Source of the DNA: Lindgomyces ingoldianus
Lineage: Eukaryota > Ascomycota > Dothideomycetes > Pleosporales > Lindgomycetaceae
Length of the DNA: 27,936 nucleotides
Assembly (NCBI RefSeq): GCF_010093535.1
Contig: NW_022985208.1
Location: 442,499-470,434, forward strand
Direction: 5' to 3'
A program made the position numbers and the translations under genes. The notes under the pieces are model-generated. The model searched no databases and had not been told where the DNA came from. It was given only the letters and a program-made list of their open reading frames with translations. Numbering within the stretch: the first letter of the stretch is position 1; every line of letters begins with the position of its first letter. Below, piece after piece: positions 19,508 through 27,936 of this stretch.

Positions 19508-21025
19508 GCGGCGTCCTTACTGCTCTGCTTACACAACTGTGTTAGTAAAAGTTTGTTTATAAAGTAAGTGTTCTCTTACTAAAAGGCATTTTTAATATTT
19601 ATTTTTTTTATACTAAATAGCTTATTAGTCTTACTTGTCTTATTATTTTTACATTACTTTTTATTTTAATCCTTTTTACTAGATAAAGATAAGGCCTTAT
19701 AGCGCTTACTAATTTTTAGAGTTATTATGTGTGTTAACACTATCCTTAGACAGGTGCATTAAATGTGTAAAAAAAAATAATAAGTGCAATGCCTTTATAT
19801 CTAACACTGCGTAGAAGCGCTTAGAGAGGGAGAGAGAGAAGCTTCTATATTCTACTAAGGCCTCTTAGGCTAAAAATTATGTGTTATTAGATAAATAGCT
19901 AGTTTAGAATTATAAGCAACTTTACTTATAAGAAGAGATGTTAAAGCAGAGTTAAAAGACTCTAAAAGTAAAAGATAAAAAGTGTTTTAAATAAAATTAT
20001 ATTTAAAAGTTATTAGACTTATTAGAAGCTTAGCATATAAAGTACTTAAAAAAAAATCTCTTTTTCTTAGACAAGATAAAAGCTTTTAAGGCTAAAGTAA
20101 AAAGCTGTTTTTTTTTACAACTTTTATTAGCTAAGACTTGTCTCTAAAAGCTACTACTATTTAGTAATAACATAGCTATTTCTTTTAATATAAGTGCTTT
20201 ATTACTTAGCTAGTTTTTTTTAGATAAGCCTAAAAGTACTTTTATACTAATAGCTATATATTTTTTAAATTTTTAGCTAGTTTTTATATATTTTTGCTAG
20301 TAAGCTACTTTTTTTATTTTACTAGAAATTTTTTTTAGTTTTTTTAATTACTTATAATATGTTTAATTTTATATTCTATCTCTCTATCCTTTTATTTTTA
20401 TGTAGATAAGAGAATTTCCTTAAGTGCTTTTTTTAGTTTAGAGATGTAGAACTATAAGTAGATTTTTATGTATAGAAAAAGCTTAAGCTTATAGTTATCT
20501 TACTAGGTTTATAAAACTTTATATAGTTTTATTTTTTTTTCTGCTAGCTTTCTAGAGGGTTTAGGTATCTTAAGGTTTTTAGTGTTAAAATATATGTAAT
20601 CTTCTAAATAAATTTTTAGTCTTAGTTATTATAATTTATTTACATACTTCTCTATTACTTCTCTGCTAGACCTAGCTTCTACAGCTAACTTTTTATGTAT
20701 TTAGCGTAGGTTTTTTAGCTAATCTATTAACTTTTGTAGGTCTATAAGCTAATTTTTATGTAATGTAAAGTAAAGATTATAGCTAAAATTAGCTTTATAT
20801 AGTGTTTTTTTATTATAGCTAACTCTACATTATTAATAGCTAACTGCGCTATTAAAAGCTATACTGCCTAATTATTTTAAGTATAAAAAATATACTTTTT
20901 TAGGTACTTTTTTACTTCTATGTTTACTTTTTTAGTCTAACTATCTGTTTATAGGTAGTAGGCTGTTAATAGCTTATATGTTATACTAAAGTGCTGTATT
21001 ACTGCTTTTTAGAAACTACTAGTAA
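19508..21025 (-). pseudogene. Gypsy internal region downstream of the integrase core, unassigned
   Basis: About 1.5 kb of T-rich sequence between the integrase core and the polypurine tract. In this family it would hold the integrase C-terminus, perhaps a chromodomain, and the 3' untranslated region. I could not recognise a chromodomain, and no frame stays open. Confidence 0.4.
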
Positions 21026-21029
21026 ACAG

Positions 21030-21245
21030 CTTATCTTAGTTAGAGATAATAATTTTAGAGTATTTATATACTAATATAACATTTTATTTTAATTTATAAA
21101 TAAATTTCTTAGCTGTTATTATTTTTTCTAAGGGCTAAGTATATAAGTACTTAGTAGTTTTATTAAGTGCTACTATAATTATGTTGCACATTCTTTCTAT
21201 CTTTAGTTTTTTAGATAGGGGTAATTTTATAATAAAGTCTATTAT
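21030..21245 (-). pseudogene. Gypsy integrase core remnant
   Basis: On the minus strand from 21239 the frame reads DFIIKLPLSKK, then RMCNIIIVALNKTTKYLYT and, after one TAG and one TAA stop, KYSKIIISN. These match the first part of a retroviral-type integrase core. The first catalytic Asp (DFI) is kept. The residue expected as Asp in the IISD motif is Asn, a change expected from GAC to AAC. Confidence 0.8.
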
Positions 21246-21799
21246 AATTATTATTTATAGTAGTTTTAGTGCTTTAATTAGCTAAAAGTATCTATAGGCT
21301 TTATGCCTTTATAAATTATTTTTATTATAAGTATTACATTCTTTAAGTACTTTAGTGCATAGTTGCTTTATTTTTAGTATTTACTAAAAAATAGCAGCTC
21401 TTAGCTTTTTCTGTAGAGTGCCTATTCTTAGGTGTCTAAATATTAAGGATTTATAATATTTTTAAATTAGATTCTTTTATTCTTACTTACTAGCTATAAG
21501 CATATAGAATTTTTTTATAAGTTAAGGCCTGTTATAGATCTATCTTTTATTAGTCTTTTTAAAAAGTGTAAACTTTTTAGTTCTTTTTTTTATTTTATTA
21601 AAGTAGTTTAGTCTTTAGCTAAGAGTATTAGCCTGCTAATTCTAAGTTTCTAAAACATGCTTAATAATGCAGTTAAATTATGCAAGCTTTATTACTTATT
21701 TTATGTGCATTAGTAATAGCTTTTTTACTATTAAAAATGTAACTAGATTTACGTAGTCTATTATAATGTAGAAGAGTTTTGCTATTTTATATAGTTCTA

Positions 21800-22000
21800 T
21801 AGCCTATACTCTTATAGTGTTTAGTATTACCTTTAGCTTTCCACTAGGTATGCTGTAACCTACTTTAGGTTCTAAGAACTTAGCAGAGTAGTACGCAACT
21901 AGGTGCTATTTTCTGTCTTCCTATTTCTAATAGAACGCAGCTCTGCTAGCTCCTAGAGATGCGTCTGTGTAGATCTTAGTATCTAACTGTAGGTTATATA
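21800..22000 (-). pseudogene. Gypsy RNase H remnant
   Basis: Minus-strand frame with IYTDASLGASRAAFY (TDAS codons at 21957-21968), then HLVAYYSAKFLEPKVGYSIP, characteristic of the RNase H domain following a Ty3/gypsy reverse transcriptase. It has relatively few stops and is among the least mutated parts of the body. Confidence 0.85.
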
Positions 22001-22109
22001 TTCTTAGCACTAGCTTAGCTATTATAGCTTGTTTTAACGCTAAAAATGCTTTATTTATTTCTAAAGTTTAAATAAATTTTGCTATTACTTACTCCTTAGT
22101 TATAGTGTT

Positions 22110-22765
22110 AGTTAATAGTATAGTAATTTTTAAATAGTTTCTAATTATTTGTTTAATGTAGCTTAATAATCTTAGAAATCCTTTTACTTTCTTAACTATT
22201 ATAAGTTTTAGCTATTTAAGTACTTTTTATACTTTAGCTAAGTTAATTTTTTTTTTTTTATTAATTATAAATTCTAAGTATTTTATTTTAGTAACATAGA
22301 ATTTACACTTAGAGAGTTGTAAGTAGAGTCTATACTTTTTAAGCTATTTTAAGACTTTTTATACTTTCTGTACATAGTCTTCTAGGGTATCTTTTAAATA
22401 GATAAGGATGTTATCTAGATATACTAAGGTGAAGACATTAAGGTATAAGTTAAGGGCTATGTTAATAATTTACTAGAATGTTGCTAGGGCATTTATTAGG
22501 CTAAACAGCATTACTAGTAGTTTATAGAGTCCTTATAAAGTTCTAAATGCTGTAAGCTACTTATCTTCTTTTTTTATTTTTATTTTATTAAATCTATCTT
22601 GTATGTTAAACTTTATAAAGTACTAGGTTTCTTTTAATTAGTTTATAATGTTTTATATAATTAGTAGAGGGAACTAATTTTAGATTATGTTGTTATTTAG
22701 GGTTTTATAGTTCTAATAGACTTAGATTTTTTTTTCTTTTTTTTTTATAAAAACTATAGCTAACG
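22110..22765 (-). pseudogene. Gypsy reverse transcriptase remnant
   Basis: Minus-strand frames carry the RT core: FTLVYLDNILIYLKDTLEDY at about 22380-22435 (active site codons within 22401-22424) and KVKGFLRLLSYIKQIIRNYL at about 22150-22210. The YLDD catalytic motif has become YLDN through GATGAC to GATAAC, a TpG-to-TpA change. Upstream parts toward 22765 are broken by TAA/TAG stops. Confidence 0.9.
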
Positions 22766-23479
22766 CTACTAGGCTATAGCTTTCTTAGATGTAGCCTTAT
22801 ACTAACATCTTATTAATGTATTTTTATAAGGCTTTTTTTTATATCTTTATTAAGAAGTAAAGCTTATAGGTCTTTAAATTATAATTTTTTATTAAGTTAA
22901 TAGTGTAATTTTAAGGCTAATGTAGTAGTAGTTCTTCTAGGTCTTCTAGTGTTTTAAACATGTCCTTATAATTTTTATATTTAGCTAGAATGTAACCTTT
23001 ATTTTAGGTTTAAATAACGCTAATTTATTTTACATCTTTATTTACTTTAATTTTTTTATAAGAGACTTTTTTAAGTTTTTTTTTTATTATTTTTATTACT
23101 TAAGCTTTTAGCTTTTAGTAAGAGATTTTTTAAAGTTTTCTTTTTTTAAAGTAGTAACTACTACTCTATTTTACTTATTTATAGACTAGGTATTAGTTAT
23201 TATAGCATGCTAACTAGGTTATGTGTGCATAGTTGTTAGGAGTTTTTATAGTTATAGTTTTTTAATTAATTATAGGATTATAAGTTCTAAGCTAGTTATA
23301 GCCTAAAATTATGTTATATTTACCTTCTAGCTAGAGTATATTTATAAACCTTTAGTTTCTTATGTTAAGAGGTTTAAAATCTTTTTTATAAGTTTTTAAG
23401 TTAATTTATTCTTTACTATATTTAATTAATAATGTGTTAGTAAGAGTTACTTTAAATAAGTTTTTTTTTATTTAGAATA

Positions 23480-23575
23480 GTATGCTTTACTTATCTACTT
23501 AATTCTTATCTATTATAGTAAAGGTGCATCTGCTGTCTACAAGGGCTAGCCTAGGCCACCCTTTGTACATAAAGG
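23480..23575 (-). pseudogene. Gypsy aspartic protease remnant
   Basis: The minus strand at 23523-23546 reads ALVDSRCT followed by FTIID. This matches the retropepsin active-site loop, with the expected Gly after Asp-Ser changed to Arg. It lies between gag and reverse transcriptase as expected. The + frame over the same place (23524-23763) is its shadow. Confidence 0.75.
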
Positions 23576-23949
23576 TAGTTGTTAGGCTGTGTCTTGCCCT
23601 TTATTTTACTATAATTACTACTAATATGTTATGTTTAACTTCTTTATTAGAAAAGAGATATAAGTTAATGTTTTATAAGTTATTATTAAACTTATTTTTT
23701 TTTATAAGTTTAATATTTTTAATTATAGTAGTTAGCTACTTTATATTTATAATCTTTAACTAGGTAATGTAACATTAAGTAGTCTTCTTTTTTTACTACT
23801 TTTTACTAAAAATAGTAAAACCTATAATTATTTTACTTTTTACACGCTGCTTATTTCTCTTGCTTATGTAGGGGAGCTGTTTAACAGGTGTAATAGTTTA
23901 TAGTTTTGCAGGCTAAGGCTGTTTCTTACTATAGGCATCTGTTATAGTT

Positions 23950-25990
23950 CTTTTTCTATGTAGACTACTAGCCTATTCTATGTTTATTGTCTTAGTGTTT
24001 AATGCAGTATTATTGCGTACACTAGTACTAGGGGTATAGATAATTATTAGGTCTATGTAACATGTTAAGGGGGCTCTTCTAAGTCTACTATAGGTATTCC
24101 TATGTTTGTACTATTTAAACAGGGTGTCCTTTCTATTAGCAGTTATTAGTGCTATAGGTTTTATTTCTATAAAGTGCGCACTAACTATAGCTCTGTTGCA
24201 TTACTAAAGCTTTTCTGCTAATTATAAGGCTTAGAAGCAGTGTCTTAGGCTTTCTAGGTACTAGCTTTAGGACTTTAAACTTAGTAAGTCTACTTAGTCT
24301 TTCTAGTTTCTAATCTTTAATCTTAATAAAAAACTACTATTACTTTTTTTTATTTATAATATTATACTTAACTTTAGCTATTTATTATATAATGTTAAAT
24401 GTAAGGTAATTATTACTAATGTTTATTTAGTAAAGTAAGACTATGTAATAACTTAGGTAATTATGTTATAGACTACACTTTTAGCATTTACATTTTTAAA
24501 ACTATTAAAAGAGTTTTTTTACTAAAGTGCTAGAGGTCTAGTTTTAAAAGAGAAACTATTTCTTTTCTTTTTAAACATTTATAATATATCCTTAGATCTA
24601 AGTCTTTTCTCTATATTTTTTAAGAATTATAAGGTTCTATAACACTATATTAAGGCTACTAAAGTTTTAAATAATTACTTTCTAATACACTTTTAAGTAG
24701 TTATTTAAAAAATAGTTTTTTTTATATTACTAGTAAAGTTTATTATTTAGTCTTTTTAATATTTCCTTATCTGTAAGGCTGTATTTAGCAGTAATAGTTT
24801 TTATTATTATAGTAGTATTTTTATTCTCCCTCTTTTAAGAGTTTAGGTAATTTTAGTAGAAATGTTTTACTTTTTTATAGTTTAAGTAGGCCTTATTCTC
24901 TAGCTACTTTTATTATTCCTTTATTAAGAGCAGCTTATTGTGTTCTAAAACTTAGCTCTTTTTAAAGAAGAGGCTTTATATATGCTTTATATAACTAAGG
25001 TCTATTAGTTTTTTATTATATTATAAAAGCTTTTTCTTTTTAGGAATAAACTTTAGTCTTTAAAAAGTTTCTTTTTATTTTTTATTTTTTTTTACGCTTC
25101 TAGTAACAGTTGTTATAGGTTGTTACTTATGTAATGTAGTTTTTAAAGGTAGTTAGTTTTTTACTGTGCATAAATTTATCTTTTACTATTTTACTTAATC
25201 TATTGTAGAACATGCAGCAGAGAGCCTTCTAGTCTGTCTATCCACAGATAGCTAGCTATTCTTTAAAGTGTGCTGTATAGTTCTAAACTAAGCTAGTCCT
25301 TTATTTTATAGTGTTTAACTTATTAGCTGTAATTTTCTTTTTATTAAAGGTTTTATAAATAGCTATTAAGGCTTTTTTAAAATTTTTAATGCTACTAAAT
25401 ATTTTTTTTATTTTAGAGGTAAGTAGTTTACTATTTACTTTAAAGTTTATCTAATTATCTGCATAAAGTTAGAACTAAATTATAGAGGGGCCTTTTAAGT
25501 GTAGTCTTATTTAGAATATTATTTTTATGTTAGTCTAAAATGCTTTTTTATTATACTACATATAAAGGTAATATTTTATAAAGAATAGTTAGAGGTTCTT
25601 TAATAATTTTTTAAAAGGCTTTAAAAAGGCTAGTTTTAAAGTCTTTTTAGCTGCTATACTTACTTTTTTTATTAAAATATTCTAAATTTTTGCTAGCTTT
25701 ACTTATAGTTTATATATTTAATAAGCTTAGTTAGTAGCTTTCTAGAGGCCTAAAAGTCTAAAGAGTATTTATAATTCTGCTACTTTTTAGTAGAGGTTAG
25801 TAATTTTTTGCTTAAGTTTTAGTAGTTTACTAACCTTATTACTAATTTACTAAAGTTCTTTAATATTGTCCTAAATTAAATTAATTTACTCTACTAAAAT
25901 AGCTTTACTTTAGGTAAGAACTTTTATAGATCTTAATAGTGTAGTATAAGCTATATTAAAATCTAAGTTGTGTTAAGAGGTATTTATACT
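23950..25990 (-). pseudogene. Gypsy gag remnant and leader
   Basis: Minus-strand segment at about 25150-25395 reads IKNFKKALIAIYKTFNKKK, then a stretch with NYTAHFKE and ALCCMFYNRLSKIVKDKF. It has the spacing of the retrotransposon capsid (gag) domain and only RIP-type stops. The leader between gag and the right LTR has no primer binding site I can assign, probably because of mutation. A possible remnant of a CCHC knuckle near 23,870-23,940 is too decayed to claim. Confidence 0.7.
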
Positions 25991-26419
25991 TTTTAAAAAA
26001 AGTAGTGTTTAATGTTATAATTCTTACTTTAAGAAGCACTTAGGTCTTATAGTATTCCTAAAGAAAGGTAGAATAGATAGTAGAGGCTAATCTAGTAGAG
26101 TGTACAGTCCTACATACAGGCTAATAGGCTAATAGAGGGTTCTTTAGGTGACTGGATTGTGGTTTGCCCTGTGTGCAGCAGTAGGGAGGCTAGGGTTAAA
26201 CAGTCCTGTTAGACAGGATTAGAGGAATATATAGTGCAGGATATTTAAATAGTATTGCAGCTCTTTAGAAAGCTAAACACTACTTAGTTTATATAAAAAA
26301 TAAACTAAATGTTAAACACACCTTTTAAAGGCTGTTCTATAAAGAAGTTATATATAAGTAGAGAGGTTACTAAGGTGAGTTTAGATAAGTTTAGACAAGC
26401 TTTATAAATTAGCCTTACT

Positions 26420-26582
26420 ACTAATGTAAGGCCGGGATGGCGCTTACGTGTAAGGCCGAGATGGTGCTTACGTGCGACGGGTATATATACTATTCTGTAC
26501 GCAATAATCAACTGTTGGTTGATTATTCGCACCTTTTTGGTTGTATTGGCGTAGTGGTACAGAGCTCCGTCCTTACAACTAA
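26420..26582 (+). mobile_element. Nested 153-bp solo LTR (or terminal-repeat miniature element) with ACTAA target duplication
   Basis: The element proper is 26425-26577, with ends TGTAAGG/CCTTACA and ACTAA duplications at 26420-26424 and 26578-26582. The uninserted allele is preserved in the left gypsy LTR (TTTACTACTAACTTATAAG). It contains a 24-bp tandem duplication at 26425-26448/26449-26472, a TATA-like GGGTATATATAC and a hairpin with 10-bp arms at 26503-26512/26518-26527. These fit a small Ty1/copia-type LTR in + orientation. It is GC-balanced, so it is younger than, or escaped, the RIP that hit its host. Confidence 0.85.
26425..26472 (+). repeat. 24-bp tandem duplication at the start of the nested LTR
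   Basis: TGTAAGGCCGGGATGGCGCT+TACG is followed directly by TGTAAGGCCGAGATGGTGCT+TACG, with two transitions between the copies. It duplicates the LTR terminus itself, so two potential integrase-recognised ends lie side by side. Confidence 0.9.
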
Positions 26583-26776
26583 CTTATAAGGCTTGCTAGG
26601 ACTTGCTAAGCTTCTCTAGGCCTTGTGTTGCATGTTCCTATTAGACAACGCACTTCTTAGGCAGCTGTGCTGCTTCCGTAACCTCTAATTGATCTATAAG
26701 CGAGCCCTGTCCCAATTCAGCTAGATTGTGGAGCACTGCTGGTGGAGTTACGCTGGTCCAACCGTAGACTGTAACA

Positions 26777-26822
26777 CTTTATAAGCTTTATTTTTATAAG
26801 CCTTATCTTTACATGCCTTATC
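26777..26822. repeat. 15-bp minisatellite (right half), with CTTTA target duplication
   Basis: Units CTTTATAAGCTTTAT (26777-26791), TTTTATAAGCCTTAT (26792-26806) and CTTTACATGCCTTAT (26807-26821), then the array ends. The first 5 bp are the right target-site duplication of the gypsy element. Together with the left half, the original array had at least four units. Confidence 0.85.
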
Positions 26823-27400
26823 TAGCTGTTCTGCCACCTAGATATATTATGCTGCCTTATCCTAACGCTTAAAGAAGGCCTGTATAGCCTTACCTAGCTT
26901 ATCTACACTATCCTTGTGTAAAGCAACTTTTTTAAAGTATATGTAAGATACCTAGGCTAAAAAGCACTTAAATAATGCCTACTATAATGTTAAAATTACC
27001 TTTAAAATTAACTAGAATAATATATAGTGTTTTAGTATTAAATTAAGTGTAAATTAGCTAGAATATTATATAAAGTATAAGTTATAACTTTTTAGGCGCT
27101 AAAAAGTGTTATTTATGTAAAGATATAGTGCAGATCTGCAGCATGTTACTAAGGTAAGTAAAAAGAAGTAGCTGTAGCTCTATTAAGCTTACTATAAAGC
27201 TAGTGTTTAAAAGGCAGCTAAACTTATTAATAGTAATGTTTATATAGTAAAGCATTTTAAAGTAGTTTATAAGATTAATGCTAATATTAGTGTACTGCTA
27301 AATAGCTTTTAGAGGCCTTTAAATCCTTTTATAGCAGCAGTAGAGGTAGTAAGAGTAAGGCAGCAGGTAGCTTATACGCTGTAGTAGAAGGGTGCTCTAG
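26777..27400 (-). pseudogene. Decayed minus-strand coding remnant with DKAYK repeats, right part
   Basis: On the minus strand one frame can be followed from about 27000 to 26777: ALFKCFLA, VSYIYFKKVALHKDSVDKLG, KAIQAFFKR, then VAEQLDKACKDKAYKNKAYK. Its few stops sit at TAA/TAG as expected from CAA/CAG. Further right the frame is less certain. It continues at 18878 on the other side of the gypsy insertion. The family is not recognised; a transposon-encoded protein with a Lys-rich repeat is plausible. Confidence 0.5.
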
Positions 27401-27845
27401 TGTAGGTGTTTGTTAACTAAGTAGTTGTATCTAATTAGTTACTATAGTAATTAACTTTAGCTAAATGTTAAAGTTTTATTACTTAAAATTAACTTAATTT
27501 TTTTAACACTTTTCTTACTTTTTTAACTATGCTATTATAATATCTTTATAACAGTTTTATAAAGTAAAAAAAAAAATTTAGACTATGTTATATAAAGCTT
27601 ATAGTAAAATTATGTTAAGCTTAAATAAGTAAAGTAGTCTTAACTACTTTTTAATGCTAGAAGTTGTTACACATTTTATTAGTAAGTAAGCCCTATTAAA
27701 CTTAGCTTATATAGCTTATAAATGCGTACATAGATGCTAACACCTAGCTATAAAACCTACTTATTAGCTTTAAAAACCTATATAGTAATAAGACTAGCGT
27801 AAATTAAGCACATACTATTATTAAAGTTTTTTAGGAGTATAATAT
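27400..27845. other. AT-rich repeat DNA without recognisable content
   Basis: TA-rich sequence like the rest of the block, with no frame, terminal repeat or motif I can identify. Confidence 0.4.
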
Positions 27846-27936
27846 TTGTAACGGCGCAGGCAAGACAATGGGTCCGAATGCGGTATGAATCCACTCAGAG
27901 GCATATGGGAGTGCGTGGGGACTCAGAGACCTGGGA
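27846..27936. other. Return to GC-balanced DNA at the window edge
   Basis: From about 27848 (GTAACGGCGCAGGCAAGACA) the sequence is GC-balanced again. Too little is visible to assign a gene. Confidence 0.5.

Larger units (their letters stand above)
18884..26776 (-). mobile_element. Degenerate full-length Ty3/gypsy LTR retrotransposon
   Basis: Bounded by 606-bp LTRs (TGTTA...TAACA) and a 5-bp CTTTA duplication at 18879-18883 and 26777-26781. Total length is 7893 bp, or 7735 bp without the nested 153-bp element and its 5-bp duplication. Orientation is minus: a polypurine tract abuts the left LTR, and domain remnants run gag, protease, reverse transcriptase, RNase H, integrase from right to left, the Ty3/gypsy order. 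All frames are full of TAA/TAG stops and catalytic residues are altered, so it cannot be autonomous. The mutations are transitions, consistent with RIP. Confidence 0.93.
26013..26776 (-). repeat. Gypsy LTR, right copy (5' LTR of the minus-strand element), split by a nested insertion
   Basis: Runs from TGTTATAATTC to GACTGTAACA, 764 bp in all. Removing the nested 153-bp element and one ACTAA leaves exactly 606 bp, the left LTR length. The part left of the insertion is mostly AT-shifted relative to the other LTR. The part to its right (26583-26776) keeps C/G at every differing site. Confidence 0.95.

Noticed and set aside
23524..23763. 79-codon + frame with a hydrophobic C-terminal half, looking like a small membrane or secreted protein
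   Set aside because: It is antisense to the decayed gypsy protease region. Its hydrophobicity follows from T-rich, RIP-mutated DNA, and it lies wholly inside the retrotransposon.
26305..26532. 75-codon minus-strand frame
   Set aside because: It spans the gypsy LTR and the nested LTR, so it is a chance fusion of two non-coding repeats.
18864..26796. 20-bp near-perfect direct repeat flanking the gypsy element, which could be read as a long target duplication
   Set aside because: The extra length is explained by the 15-bp minisatellite into which the element inserted; the true duplication is the 5-bp CTTTA.
1..27936. CRISPR arrays, tRNA or rRNA genes
   Set aside because: None seen: no regularly spaced repeats with unique spacers and no tRNA-like cloverleaf or rRNA sequence that I could recognise by eye.

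Overview
The window looks like nuclear DNA of a filamentous ascomycete (Pezizomycotina, most likely Dothideomycetes; the class is an inference). It has two sharply different base compositions. One is a roughly GC-balanced, gene-bearing island (about 5.6-18.6 kb) with short fungal introns, CT-rich promoters and a perfect TACTAAC branch site. The other is very AT-rich, TA-rich DNA on both sides (1-5.6 kb and 18.6-27.85 kb), full of TAA/TAG stops where decayed frames suggest CAA/CAG codons. That pattern fits repeat-induced point mutation (RIP) of transposons.

Layout. 1-66 is the end of a short LTR. 67-5612 is a heavily mutated repeat block I cannot name, with a ~76-bp tandem repeat near 4.1-4.3 kb. 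5.6-9.9 kb is transitional or intergenic DNA with small tandem repeats and no gene I can support. 10023-11401 (+) is a two-exon OCH1-like glycosyltransferase of family GT32, with an 18-C tract 125 bp upstream. 12428-12910 (-) is a His/Ser-rich low-complexity protein that lacks an in-frame ATG in its main exon. 14157-15101 (+) is a charged helical protein with three ~27-residue C-terminal repeats. 15848-17353 (+) is an annexin with a long Pro/Gln/Tyr-rich N-terminus and a probable 66-bp in-frame intron. 17.4-18.6 kb is intergenic, with a hairpin and a GTAC-rich boundary segment.

The right AT-rich block is a three-layer transposon nest. The oldest layer is a decayed minus-strand reading frame containing a 15-bp (DKAYK) minisatellite. 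A Ty3/gypsy element (18884-26776, minus strand, 606-bp LTRs, CTTTA target duplication) inserted in that minisatellite. Its gag, protease, reverse transcriptase, RNase H and integrase remnants lie in the standard order. A 153-bp TGTAAGG...CCTTACA element, probably a solo LTR, then inserted in the gypsy LTR with an ACTAA duplication. The arithmetic closes exactly: 764 - 153 - 5 = 606. At 27.85 kb the sequence returns to balanced composition.

The island genes look like ordinary housekeeping or cell-surface genes (Golgi mannosylation, Ca2+-dependent membrane binding) and do not form an evident pathway or cluster. I found no clear new biological system. The most informative signals are the nested insertions, the mirrored mutation pattern in the two gypsy LTRs, and two orphan proteins with structured repeats or tails.
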